Shown: piece by piece, positions 36,650-49,203 of the stretch | Numbering within the stretch: position 1 is the first letter of the stretch | Layout of the letters: every line of letters begins with the position of its first letter | DNA from: Nymphaea colorata | Taxonomy: Eukaryota > Streptophyta > Magnoliopsida > Nymphaeales > Nymphaeaceae | Direction of reading: 5' to 3' | NCBI RefSeq assembly: GCF_008831285.2 | Contig: NC_045140.1 | Location: forward strand, 26,864,131 to 26,928,130 | Length of the DNA stretch: 64,000 nt | The notes under the pieces: generated by a model | The model's database searches: none | What the model saw: the letters and a program-made list of their open reading frames with translations, nothing else | Told to the model about the DNA's origin: nothing | Made by a program: the position numbers and the translations under genes

Positions 36650-39331
36650 CCTGGGCTTAAATGAGCTTCTAGTGGGGATGATTACGTAGCCTATGGATGA
36701 TGAGCACGGAGAATCCGACCCGCGAAGCACCGATGCATGCGTAGTTGCAGGCGACATCTGGGTGCATGGGGGATGGTCCCTCGGCAAGGGATCGATGCCA
36801 TTCAAAAGATCCTTGTCCGTCTCAATCCCCGCCACTCACAGCTGGACATATCTTACTCCTCCCCCCCGCTGCCACCTCCTCGACTACGGCCCCCACTCCC
36901 CCACCCAACTGGGATTAGAAAACGGAAAAAAGGGAGGCAATTACTGTGAATGGGAGATAGAATCTTGATTCTTGACGGCCCTTAGCACCCTTTTTTGATT
37001 CTTGCCCGGCGCACTGAGACCATCTACTCCCCAATGGACGAGAAAAAGAAATGAAGAAGAAAGTAGAAAGAATCCATCATATTCGTCACCCACCACCATC
37101 AGCCGCCACATTCCATCAACGATCTTTCGCTTCGCCCCAAACAAGAGCGTCCACAGCTATAGGGCAATGGACGAGACAATCGAGAGCATATCGTCTTGTG
37201 GGCAGTGATTCGATGCCCACGACCGTGAAGCCACGGGATTCCAGGACCAGTAGATGCTGCTGCTTATGCGCTACTCAAAGACAATTCAATTCACGACCAC
37301 GTTTGATTGAAGCAGCGGCATCGGCAAAAGCATCGAGAGAACAAGTATTTGCCCCGTTGTCTGTGACGGATCAGAGAAGAATGAGAATGCAGAGGATATG
37401 ACAACTGTGATGCTTATCCATCTAGAAATCCCTTGAGCAAAAGGAGGAATTCGTGAGGTGGGCCTGCCCGCGCTTTAACCGTTTTCGATCGAATGATGCT
37501 ACATGCTTTGAAGGAATCGCATATCCCGTCCGATTTGGATAATCGTCGATAGCAAGGGCTTGATCAGAATCAGTTTTCTCGTATTTGCAAACCTTCAAAA
37601 ACACTAATATATTTTCTCATTAAGCAACGGCATGAATCCAGCGATTTTCTATTTTTGGTTTAACTAATAAACAGTTTAAAATGTTTAATAAAATAGAGAT
37701 GCTTCTTTCCTGTCCCCTTATTGGCTCATTAAGAATTGCTCAAGAAAAGTTGTCTTGGAAAAGTCTTTCATTCGGTTCTTTCTTTTCTGAGATGTGAGCT
37801 AAGATCATCTTTTTAATGTCTTAACTCAGCATTTCTCAGCCGATCAGTATAATGTATGAACTGATGTGTAACGATATATATCAAGATGGACATTGTACAT
37901 TATTATGTTAACGCGATATCGATTTACAACATCGTATCCCCATCTTCAAATTGGCAAGTTGAATTTTTTTAATGATATGATTCTGTTCTTCTTTTTTAAA
38001 CAAAGGCATTGTTGACAAGTCTACAATCTTTTTGGAAGTATGCTGGGTGCCGCAAGTTTAACCCAAGCAAAGAGGGTCAATTGTTTGTTTGCTTTTTTAC
38101 TATATTGCATATACTTCTTACAAGAAAACAAATAAAAGATGTTTCACTTCCTGTTGGTAGAATTCCTTCTTAGTGAACTATTTGAGCCCATAAACACCTT
38201 TTGATTGCATTGCTTTTGAGACTACAAATCCGGTTGAATGACAATTCTAAAGTATTTTCATACAAAAATTAAGAACATAAATTTTATGTTGTATGGAAAC
38301 ATTTGATTTGATCCACCACTTTGCCTACGCATAGCAGGGAACTCTAATTTTAGAATGTGGATCTTATGTCTTACTTAAGATTCTTAAGTTAGGGAGGTAC
38401 GAATTTATCAGGAGTCATCAAATCTCTGAAATTAAATTAAGTGGTAAGTAGGATCTGTGGGATTTTTCGTTCGAATTCTTCTAGTCTCTCATAGCATATT
38501 GTATTTTAATCATAACCACTCGATACATTCCATTTCCCAATCACGATTGGTCGGAGCTCAAGATGATAGGAGACTTCCAGCTCCTCTAACAAGTATTTGC
38601 TGAATACAACTAAATAGACAAGTCTTTATCCCATGCATAGCATAATCAATTGATTTGTGTTAACTTGGAGATTATTTGAGTATATTTTTTTTCTCCTTCT
38701 TGGTATGCACATTAAATCTTATTCATGAAATTCATATGTTATATTAAATAATAAAATTGAATTACATGATTAAGATGTAAGCAGGTTTTTAACGTGGCTT
38801 AGAAACCGATGATATACAATTTTACTAGAACTTGGATGCATAAAAATTATATTTTTTCATATTAAAGAAATAATATACAAAGTTTGGTTTTGAGTAACGA
38901 GATGGCACGCATTCAAGGCCACACAGAGATTCATCAATAAATCACCGATTCTGCTCATGAAATCTATGGCCAACTCATTTGCAAGCATTATACATTTTCA
39001 AGTCAATTGCACTTCTCACTATTAGAGTTTGTGCACGCTTTTAATGTTTATGTCTAAAGACGGCCTGACCGAGTTAGTCTTATCCTGCTACTCTCTAGGC
39101 AACGAACGCAAAGGTGCATAGCAACCGTCCATCATCTAATGGACGGCCAAGAGAATCCGAAGTGGCAGAATGCGCGATCTGCTCACAGTGGAGCGTGACG
39201 TCTCGCTCCCTTCCTCTCTCTCTCTCTCTGTGTTCTCTGCATTTTCAGGACGAGCGAATCTCAATTTGGTCTCCGGATTCTGGACGCCTGCCATTTCCTC
39301 AGGAACGGAGTGGGACGGACAATCCGTAGTC
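36650..39331. other. intergenic region, divergent promoters
   Basis: This is the spacer between the start of the nucleotidase (minus) and the leader of the next plus-strand gene. The left 0.7 kb is GC-richer and likely holds the nucleotidase promoter and 5'UTR. The rest is AT-rich. Short open frames near 36.7-37.4 kb show no domain. I see no transposon ends or RNA genes here. Confidence 0.4.
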
Positions 39332-39734
39332 ATGGCCCCTGCAGCAGGCATTGCCATTACCCACCAAGCGGCGCACTTCTTCCTGAGGCACGACCTTCCT
39401 TTCCCGTCCGAAACAAACGCAGCATCGCCGGTGCGAGGCAATAACAGCAAATGGACCAAAACGGGAGGAAGAGGAAGACGAATAGTGGCATTGTTGCCGG
39501 TATGCAGCAGCAGCCAAGGAACAGGAGGATGCAGTGAAATAACCCAAGCTTCGTCTGCTGGGGTACTCACCATCTTTGCGGCCGCCGAAAGGCAGCAGCC
39601 CTCTGTTGTCTCGTTGCCTTTCTTACAAGCGGCTACCCATCAAGGGCGGCTCTTGCTCTCGGGACATGTGTGCCGCCTCTCCTTGACTCTTGTTATTTGT
39701 CTTTTTTTCTTTGTCCCTCTCGAGTATCTAACTA

Positions 39735-42700
39735 ATGAGCAGAATTGCCGTCTCTGTCGCAGCAGGATTGAAAGAATGGCTGAAGGAACAGAAAAGGAAA
39801 GCGTCCAAGTACGTGCTGGCACCCATTGACGCTTCTAGACAGCGACTGAGGACCGCTTACGATCTCTTGAGTATTCTTCTTCTATTCATTTTCGCGGCGT
39901 TCCGGTCTCTCTTATCTGTAGTTGACTAACGTGGGCGTTTTTCCGCAGAATCCTCGCCTGACAACAGCAGCAATGTGGTCGAGGAAACCAAAAGGTTGGT
40001 AAATGTGGCGGCCAGGGATTGCGTCCCTCAAGATAGGAATTCGTTCGTGGCATTTCAAGCAAGTACCGGTGTTGAGGTGCGCAATCATCTGGACCTCCAT
40101 TTCAGTTTCTGCATGGCGCAGCTGCTGGAAATGCATCCCTTTTATTTGTGACTGCTGCTGTTCTTTTTAATTATTTGATTGAGGAATCAACTATCTAGGG
40201 GCAAGTTTTTCAAATTAAAGTCTAACTGCAAACAGGGAATTTTAGCTACATAAGCAAACGATCACAATTAGAGGGGTAACTCCACTTTGCTTCACGCCTC
40301 ATCCCCCAATGCATCAACTAGTTAACGTTGGTCGTTGGTTATTGAGATCAAGTGACTCTTGACCATATTGTCACCAACTGAACTAAGAACTCCATAATGT
40401 GCATCGACCCCCAGTAAAACTCTCTACTGGTTCATGACCCTTCCGAAAATCTACTGGGTGGTCGAATCCATCACCAACTACAATTGTTAGCCCATGATGT
40501 TCTTTATGGGCTTTCAGATATTCAGTGAAAAAATAGTACATCACACACTTAAATGAGTGTTCCTAGAAAAGTCTAGACCGTAAAGGCTTAAACAAATGTA
40601 TTCCAAAAAGTAAACTATATGAATAAGCAGTTGTGTGAAAGAATTCTTTTCTGGAATTCATGATCTTCCTTGCTGGTGGCAGAGCATACCCCCACATCTC
40701 CACTTATTCAGCCATAAAAACAAAAAAAAGGATACAACCGTTGCAGCTCAAAGTCATTGCTGCTGTTGCAAGTGCAGCATTTGATGCCACTGTGCATGGT
40801 GTAGTATAAACTATAAAGTATCCCCCTTCACTTACTCTTCAATGGCAATAGCAACTCACCTCGTATCTTGATTCTACCAAAAAATTGCTGCTGTTGTGCT
40901 ACTGGTGTTCCGCAGCCTACCCTTAGACAAAAAGGACATTGAGAGATCCTTTCCATCAGCTGCATCTGTAGTAGACACGACTAAGAATAAAAAGTGATGC
41001 AATCCTTTTTTTTACTATTATCTTGTTGACACTAAGGACAGAAGCTCCTAAACATCAAATGTAGGAATCAGAAGGCCATAACAGTTATGAACTTAACTCT
41101 AGTGGTAATCATGCAAAATAATTTCTTTATTAGTTGATTTGAATGAGAACATCAACAAGCCTTAGCTCTGTATCTGAAGAACAAACCTACTTCAAAGAAT
41201 TGAAGGGATGTTTGATCATTATGCCCCTAACATGGTCAATGCATACCATAAGTAATCCTAACAATATGTTATTGTATTGGCAACATAGTCATGTCAATCA
41301 GTTTAACGCAGATAAAACTGTAGATATGTCCTAGGCCTAATTTTCTCAAACTAGCATGTTGTAAGTTGTAACCATAAGTAAAGTTGGTCCCTCTTGCTTG
41401 TAGAAGAAAAAAATCCAAACATTTTCACTGACATATACATGACCATGAATATAGTTGGTTTCTGCTGGCTTGTTGAAGGATAAAAAGAATTCTGGATGGC
41501 ATTCTTATTTTGCCATTAAATTGTTCATAATGTTTCATCATTATCTTATGTCAAAGGGATCAATTTGATGCTTAAATTTGTCTATCATGCCCTTAATCGA
41601 CACACTATATTAAATGCCCCCTTTGTGTGTTATGATATGTAGGTTTGCACATTCCGCTTGATTGTGAAGAATGCTTCCTCATTGCTTGATGCCAAGGATC
41701 CAGTCAAACTGGAGGCTGAAGCTTTGCTAGGCAGTCTTATAAGGTGTTTTATTCACTTATATGGACATTTAATGTCTATGCATATCAGAGTATTTTTATC
41801 TTAAAAGTTTCTTCCCTTTGTATCATGACCAAGCTTTGCAATATCTAAATGGAGAGAATTGAGCATATTTGTGATGCAAAATTGTTTTGTTGAAGAAAAT
41901 TTGATGAAGTACATGAAGAAAATGGCTTACTATTGTTTGTTTGTGTATGCACACTTGCATATAAACATTGGCAGCAGAGTCAGGGGGCTGGCAGGGGCCA
42001 TGGCCTTCCCTGAGATTTTGAGTAAAGATAAGTACATGTTATAATTTTTGAAATTTTTAGTTTGGCCCCTATGAAAATTTTGAAAAATATCATTGGGCTG
42101 CTATAAAATTTTTGAAAAAAGATTGTTCAGCCCCAAGAAAAAAATGTGTGTGTTTTTTGCATGTTCACATTTATGTTGCTGTTTAGAACTAAGTGGAGAA
42201 GGGCAGAACACTACTAGATATGTCCCTTGGCCTCTCAGATCCAACATGAGGGGGCACCTATCTTTTCTTGTTAGTACATATGGCAGGATTAAATGTGCAA
42301 TTCTGGAGTCATAACTGGCTGCGGAAGATGTTTCTATGGATGCTATTTGTTGGAAAAGGAATATGAAGAAAGAAAAAGCATTCTAACAATAAGAGATGTT
42401 TTTGCTAATGCAGATCATTTGTACTTCTTGGCGATATTCTTGATGCCGCTGACCTTGCCTCTGATAGGTAAATGAAGTTAAACATTATTTTATCTTTTGA
42501 GAAAAGTTATTTTGTGCTGTTATGCTCCAAGTGAACTTTTCTTTTAACTAGTAATGTATATTTTAGTTTGTGGTCAAGGTTGAATCTAGATGAACAGTTT
42601 GGTAGGGACAATTGGTGGAGGTGATCAATTTGAAATGAAGCGCAGAAATTTGGTTGGTATCAGTTAGTTGTGGCAAGACAACTCGTGCTTGTACTGTTTA

Positions 42701-43418
42701 AATGTTTACAAATGCCAAACTGGTAAATAGTAAAGACTGTACGACCACTTTGTTGCCAATCTTTTGCAAATGGCCAAGCCCGTGAACTGTTGAAACATAT
42801 GATTTTGGCATTATAAATGCCAAGACAGCTGTAGACAATCCTTTGGCATGGCTTGAAATGGATGTTTGTTTCACAACCGTGTGTACACATCCCCCAAGAA
42901 AATATAGATGTTTCTAGATAAGGATTGGCCAACCTGAACTTAAAATACGTTTGATGTCAAGGGCATGAGGCTCATATGGTGACCTAGAAAATATGGATAC
43001 TTGAATCTCTTGAGTTCATGTCAAGATGTTTCCCATCACCTGCAGTCTGTAGATCATGACATATTGATTCATTAGTTGGATAATGCTTAGAGTTACCTCT
43101 CTGATCAGGCAAGGCCTTTGTAGTTCATGATTAACATCAACAGCTCTTTGATGGACCAATTCTCCAAATTATGAGTGATCCATTAAGATTTGTGTGTTCT
43201 ACATTTTCCTGTCTAGTTGTAGTTTTTCCTAATTTAAGAATAATTTTGTCAGTTTACATTTAATATAATCTGTTTTATATAGTTCTATGACTATGTTTTC
43301 ATGCATGGGCTGCTGTTCCATGCCTTTTAACAGGGAAAAGGTGGAAGGGACGCTCATAGATGCAATTGCTGCCCTTGACAATTTTGAACAGGGTATAAAG
43401 AACTGCTTGGATGTCTGA
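39735..43418 (+). CDS. conserved-looking plant protein of unknown function
   Basis: Five exons fit together in phase: 39735-39870, 39949-40076, 41643-41743, 42414-42467 and 43334-43418, encoding about 167 residues. The protein is mostly alpha-helical in composition: EWLKEQKRKASKYVLAPID, DASRQRLRTAYDLL, VEETKRLVNVAARDCVPQ, VCTFRLIVKNASSLLDAKDP, KLEAEALLGSLIRSFVLLGD and EGTLIDAIAALDNFEQGIKN. I recognise no named domain. An open segment from the ATG at 39332 (MAPAAGIAITHQAAHFFLRH...) is rich in Ala/Ser/Arg and could be an upstream exon carrying a plastid transit peptide. Its clearest donor (after TCTGCTGGG) does not match the phase of the downstream exon, so it was not joined. The exon model is convincing; the true start is uncertain and no function can be given. 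Confidence 0.75.
41970..42130. repeat. probable transposon remnant in an intron
   Basis: The block GGGGGCTGGCAGGGGCCATG followed by repeated GGCCCCTATGAAAATTTTGA / GGGCTGCTATAAAATTTTTG / CAGCCCCAAG words resembles dispersed plant repeats with alternating GGCCCC and AAATTTT motifs. No clear ends or target duplications were found. It lies in the intron between exons 3 and 4 of the unknown-function gene. Confidence 0.3.
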
Positions 43419-44858
43419 CTGCTGGTTGGCTACATGTGTTTCTTGTTGTTGTATGATCAAGGTGCAAATATCTTGCACATTGTATAGCAATAGCAAGCGT
43501 TTAGATTTTTTGTATATTATTCTTTTTTAACCATAATGACAGAGATTACTGTCATTACTAGTTGTCCAAATTGAATCCCAAGTTTTCTTGATCTGCCGTG
43601 TGAACTATTTCTGGTGGGCCCTCGGATCATCAAACCCTGACATGCCAAATGGTGGAAGTATGAGTTTGTAATTTGTGAGTAAAGCTGCATGTCGAATACC
43701 AAATCTGCGAAGGATGTTCTTACGATGATTCCTTCGAGCATTTCAGATCTCCTGCCGTCTCTCAAATCGGGTGGTAAGCCATGATCATCCCTTGCAAAGA
43801 AGGTGGAATCGTGTGGAAAAGGTTGTTTGCGGTTTCAGATTCAAATGTCAATAAGAAGGTGACACAAAAAGATCTGCGTACAATGAGTGGGTCTAATTTC
43901 ATTCAAAATTATATTGGCAACAACGATCTTGGTTGCCAGTTAACTCCACGTTGTTTTCTGGGTTAATACCATGCATTTGGTCTCAGCATTTCTTCACAAT
44001 AAATCACTTGTGCAAAGTTATTCTACTAAGCAAGTTAATTCTATTTTGAATAAAGCTTTGCACTTCAGGAACAAACCCAAAGAAAAAAAATCCCGAGTTT
44101 TTATAGAAACTTCTAAATCGTGCCAGAAATTTCTTCCCTCAAATCTATCTTACTTTTTCGGTTGAACCTTAATCGAATTAACCAGTTTTGCTTAGTTGGA
44201 CTTGGTAAAATGTTGGATCGCTTGCAATTGATGATCCTATCTTGGTCCACTTTCTTCCGTCACTTCTCCCCTTTTCCTACGTATTTTAAACTCCCCAGGT
44301 TCAGAATTTACCCGTGCTAGTTTGGATCTAAATCTGTGTCCTCGTCACATCTAGGCCAAATACATAAAAACGGTGAATCCGGATTAGGACAACATCTTGG
44401 ATCCTACCAGGAATGGTCGGTGTCGCATTCTATGTTTTAGCATTTGGACTGAGTCTGACGTTGTTATCCATTCGTCTGATTGCGGAATCCACGGTTACAA
44501 CATTGAAATAGAGGTTCAAATCGTTGAATGAAGTCATTTAACTGTTCAAATTGTCTGACCGGACCAATTGAAATGCTGACTACTTATACTCAATAGTCTA
44601 ACTTAAATATTTAAGTATAAGGGTTAAGAATAAGATCCAAATCCAAACTTGCAACTTTTAAGGATTACACGATATGGATTAATGAAGGATTCCCCTCCCC
44701 AACAAACGAAGAAGATGATCGATGAAGCTTGTAACAGCAGTAACAGAAGATGTCACACCCACCAATCAATACCTGTGTGTGCCTGATTCTACTGTGCTAT
44801 AAGTTGGATTGAGTTTGGTTGGACAACAATGCTCAGACAGAAACGATCATATATACGA
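43419..44858. other. convergent spacer
   Basis: This lies between the stop codons of the unknown-function gene (plus) and the methyltransferase (minus). It is AT-rich, with short open frames on both strands and no recognisable protein. It presumably contains both 3'UTRs. Confidence 0.4.
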
Positions 44859-46154
44859 TCATGGTGAGGATGATGTTGAAGATGACGACGAGGTGGAAGA
44901 CGACCCGTCATGTGTGCGTGCGTGGGGAGAGGTGGTGGGGGAGCCCGTGGCATGGACCAAGTAGAGGCGACGACAGGGCGTGCCGTCCTCGGGGTCGGTT
45001 TCCGCCGTTCTGGGCACCCGCCTGAGGCGGTTGAACAGGTTGGAGGGATCGGTCACGAGGCCGAAGTCCGCATCAGGGTCGCCGATCTGCGACAGAGTGG
45101 CGGCGGAGAAGCCGAGGGAGGGAAGCAGCTCCTCCGGCCAGTCGCTGTAGAAGTGGAACGCGGAACGCGAGAGGGAGGTGGAATGCTGGTTCATGAAATC
45201 CGCCAGCAGGACGGTGGGAGCGACGCAGCAGTTGGCGGCGATGCACCGGAGGACGTGCATGGCGTGCGGTTCCCGCAGGTAGTAGAGGATGCCTTCCAGC
45301 ACCCACACGGTGCCTTTCTGCAGAGAGAAGCCATGCCTCTGAAGCGTCTCCAACCAGTCTACCTCCCGGATATCAGTCCCCACCCTGGTCAGGCTTTTGG
45401 CTTCTAACCTTACTTCCGGCCAAAAACTCCCCTCCTGCTCGGCCGCCGCCGCTGCTGCGTTTAGTAAATCCGCCTTCATCCGTATCAGCTTCTGCGAGTC
45501 CACTTCGAAGACGCTGCTGTCCTTCAAACACTTCAGGCGGTAGGCCCTCGCGTCCATCCCTGCCAACTACAAGTAATTAGACTTCGCTAATGATCAGAAC
45601 ATAAAGACCGGAGCTTAGTAAGCCGCACTGGTTTAAACTTTTGCTCTGGCGCAGAGGACGAAACTTATTGACGAAGAAGAAAGTGCGAAGACGAATGAAG
45701 AAGGAGAATGGTACTTAAAAATGTGATAAGCAGAGTACAGACCAGCTCCCAGGAGGACCACCTGAGTTTCTGCTTCGCCGAAGGCCCTCAGAGACTCTAC
45801 GGCGGCTTCGAGCTTGGAGTCGAACCAGAGGGTGCGGACGGCCAGCATTACACCAGAGATTTCACGGGCGTTGTTGAGCCTGTCGGCCATCATCTTGCCA
45901 TGCGAGCTCCTCAGGTGCTTTTCGCCGGCGAGGATCTCTGCCAGGGGGTCGTGGATCACGTGCTTCCACAGTGCCCTGCTGGCCGCCGTCTGGCATGCAG
46001 TGCGCTCGACGGAGTCCCATTCCTCCTCGATGGACGCATGCAACCTCTTCACGCTCTCCGACAACAGCACCTCCGGCACCTTCAGCTCCGGCTGCCACCA
46101 CCCGGCCGGAGACGGCTGTTCTGTCTCACCTCCGCCGGCGCCCGGTTTCAGCAT
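44859..46154 (-). CDS. SAM-dependent methyltransferase, leucine carboxyl methyltransferase (LCM/PPM1) type
   Basis: Two exons on the minus strand, 45743-46154 and 44859-45559, encode about 370 residues. The family (PPM1/LCMT and the wider group of putative SAM methyltransferases) transfers methyl from S-adenosylmethionine, in known members to carboxyl groups. The SAM-binding glycine motif VVLLGAGMDARAYRL (about residues 132-146) is made by the splice junction, with the intron interrupting the codon for Gly138. Upstream is SRALWKHVIHDPLAE. Downstream are FEVDSQKLIRMKADLL, DIREVDWLETLQRHGF and GTVWVLEGILYYLREPHAM, all typical of the fold. The C terminus ends in a Ser/Thr run of low complexity. 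Exons are strongly GC-rich compared with the flanks. The substrate is unknown, and it need not be the PP2A methyltransferase. Confidence 0.88.
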
Positions 46155-49100
46155 CAGCCTCCTCTTAGTGAGTCACCTTTGACGGCTCAACACGACCATG
46201 CTCTTCACGCAAACGATGGAGGAGGATGACGAAGCATTGTACACCAGAGATCATCGTGATCACAATTCATGACACCATTGGCGAGTCTCTTAAGACTTGA
46301 AACTCTTGATTTTCTTCACTCCATTGCTCTTATATTTCTCATCCAAAAGCTACCAACCTTCGCTTGCCTCCCCTGCAAAGGAAGCCACTGATTCTGGTGA
46401 CGATTCAAGAGGTGGAATCAGGAACTGTTAATAGCAGCTCGGAAGAAAGGACGAAAGCAAGGAGGGATGCATGGAGGAGATAAGGAAGAAGAGGCTCTCA
46501 GGCGGCCACACCACACATTGAAAGGGCACCGATTGAATGATTCTCTTTCTCTCATCCACTGTACTTTTGATCTTAATGCCTACCATTGCTTTTGAATCCA
46601 TCGATTTGGCTGCGCTTCTCGGCCTCTTTCAAATCCCAACAACAACAACAAGTCAATTGAACGATGCCTGGAAGACAATCGTGTGGATCGGCGGCAGCAG
46701 TGATTGGATCCGGTTGGCCTAGTTTTGACTTCCCACCAAGGGATTCTTATGGTCTGCTTCAGACCACGTACGCAGACAGCGATTCTCCGTTGAAAGGCCA
46801 AGCGATCCAAACTCCAGTGACTACTTTTCAGTCTCCTTTTAAATGATACCGACTGGTCATCTGTATACGTGGCTATAATATAGTACACAATCAAGCCGAA
46901 TCGGTTCATTATTGCATTCATTCTAAAAATTAATGAAAAAACCATGAAAAAAGTAATTAAAAATACCTTAACAACTTATTTGGACGAAGCGAATGCACGG
47001 AAAGGGAAAGTTAGTTTTTTGCTTGAATGTTTTGATTTTTTGTGGAAGTCAATCCCCTTGGCAAATCAATGTACCCTAAGAGCGCAAACAAAAACAAGGT
47101 CTCTATAATAGGAAAGTATGCTGATTTATTGATTAAAATTGTTTTCAATAATCCAAAATATATATATGCTCCTTGATATATATATATACCCTTCACGTGA
47201 GGAGAAAAAAGAAGAAGAAAGAAACAAATGAGTTTTCATATATAAAACCTTCATTGTCATTTGGTCGGTATTTCAAACTCTTGAAAAAATAATTTAACTT
47301 TTTATATTAATGACTTAGTTTACAATGTTTGATTTCATCAAAATCCAACAAGATATAAAGGATTTGGTAGCTCTCTTTCTGTATATTTCGTTTTTGCGGT
47401 TTATTTTTGTAGTTACGAGACTTCTTGTTTCCAAATTTTGTTATATATTTTCGCTCTCGTTTTTTTTTTCTCTCTCTTTATATATATATATATTATATAC
47501 ACGTAGAACAATCTAAGTGTCGATGGACTAATTAATATATATGTATGTATGGTAATTTCTAAGTGTTGTTTTACTATAGACTAATATACCTCTCAGTCTT
47601 TCTCTCCCCCATTTTCTGTTGGTCGAACACTCTTCCTGTTTTTTCATGCGGCGAAATGTGAAAGAGGGAGAAAGAGATTGGGACACGTACAACTAAATTT
47701 CAAGGCATCATAAGTATTATTATGAGCAAACTTAAATTTTGATAGTTACAGAAAAATTATATTTGCCCATTCATTTTATTTCATTTTGCTCGTATACCAA
47801 CAAACTTTTGTAATAATTCGTTTAATTTCATTTATTTTCTTTTCGTATGATTTGTTTTATTTTTTTTATCTCCATTGGTTCTCATTCGTTCGTATATTAG
47901 CTTTTCCCGTAATCATATTCGAATCAAAGGTAGCTTTTACTATATCAGTATTTTTTTTTTTTTTGGAATGTCCACACATTTATATTGAAATTCAGATTTG
48001 AATTCTAATAAAAAAACTTCCACCATATCCAAATCCAAATTTTAATTTAAAAACCGAATCCAATCTAAATCCGATATCTAGTCCACATTATTTTCAAAAT
48101 GTATAAATATGAGACATATGAAAATTCGAAATTTATGAATATTGGATACACCCACCCACCATGGAAAGTTTTAAAAGGAATGAAATGAAATCATTTAAAG
48201 TTCTCCTACTCCGTTGCAGTTACAAGATTTATTGCAATATTTATTGCAGTCCTTCACATCTTCTTGAGATTTTTTTCTTGGTTAAGGAGAATTGAGCTGG
48301 AGCATTGAATCCGTTTACTTTTTTGACTTCAGTAGAATTGAGCTGGATCATTGGAGCGCACGATTCATTGAACCGTGTTTATTGGATCCATATATATATA
48401 TGGATCCTATAAACCAAATCTATAGATCCAAAACAAAAGCATTTGGATCTCGGAGCGGGTGTAATAGGAGCCAACCCAAATTGAAACCGACCTATCAATT
48501 GAACCTTTTTTTGGCCTTATCTTATCCGCACGACTTCGCGCCCCCCAAAGCTCGAAACTGTAAACCACGAGGCCCATGGTTTCGGAGGCGTTCAAAGTTT
48601 CAAACTGTTGACTCGACCCGCACGAAATGCATCGGGAAACGGGCGAGTTCGGGTTCAATTTGGATCCTCGATCCAAATTTGGACGCTTTATGTTTAATAA
48701 GAAGAAACCAAACCAAAATGAAGCACGTCATACGAGGATTTGGAAGCCGTTATTTGGATCAAGAGATTTGACCCAGGATGCCGACCCGGGTGGACAGGCC
48801 AAGTCCTCCGTTTCGGTTTCGGGTCTCTCTTGACCGGAGGGTTCTAATTTGGAGCACGGGGCGGGTCGGAGAAAGGAAGTGGTCCAGGAGATGGTGGAGG
48901 CCAGGAACGGAACCCGAAGGAGGCTGAAAATATCTTGCCCGTTTTAACTCAACCATGGTGGGAAACAGTAACCATGGTTAGGTTAAAACCCAACGGCTTC
49001 CTTGTAAAAGGAAGGGGGTCGCCACTTTAGGGCTTCTCGATCACCAGGGGCGGGTTGGGTTACACCCCCCTTTCCTGTTTCTTCTTCGTTCGGTTTGAGA

Positions 49101-49203
49101 TATTTGTTCTGCGGCGGCGGCGGTACTTGGAGGGTTCTGGGCGGCGACGAGGGCGAGGAAGTGTTCGGAATCGGGATCTCTATCTTCCTTTCTGTCTATC
49201 TTC
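46155..49203. other. intergenic region between methyltransferase and GRP
   Basis: This 3-kb divergent spacer is very AT-rich from about 46.9 to 48.3 kb, with poly-T and TA runs. A minus-strand TATAAG at about 46.33 kb may serve the methyltransferase. From 48.3 to 48.75 kb there are many GGATCC/GGATC words, including a perfect 24-bp palindrome. The last 0.25 kb is GC-richer and carries AAACCC/TTAGGG telo-box-like words near 48.98-49.03 kb, just upstream of the RNA-binding protein gene; such words are common in promoters of plant translation and RNA-binding genes. No gene was recognised. Confidence 0.4.
48384..48407. repeat. 24-bp perfect palindrome
   Basis: GGATCCATATATA followed by its exact reverse complement. 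It lies in the AT-rich spacer between the methyltransferase and GRP genes. It could form a cruciform or may be a chance product of a TA run between two BamHI-type sites. Confidence 0.8.

Noticed and set aside
38440-38500. GTTCGAATTC-like word checked as a tRNA T-arm
   Set aside because: No matching A-box or cloverleaf could be found at the right distance.
39170-39829. 219-residue plus-strand open frame as a complete gene
   Set aside because: Its 3' half runs out of frame over the exon encoding GLKEWLKEQKRK. Only the part from 39332 is a candidate leader, and its splice phase did not fit cleanly.
45708-46229. Long plus-strand open frames opposite the methyltransferase
   Set aside because: They are mirror frames of GC-rich minus-strand exons. 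The minus strand carries the SAM-binding motif and family signatures.
47325-48001. Hydrophobic short open frames (Phe/Ile-rich)
   Set aside because: They result from poly-T and TA-rich spacer. The composition alone explains the hydrophobicity.
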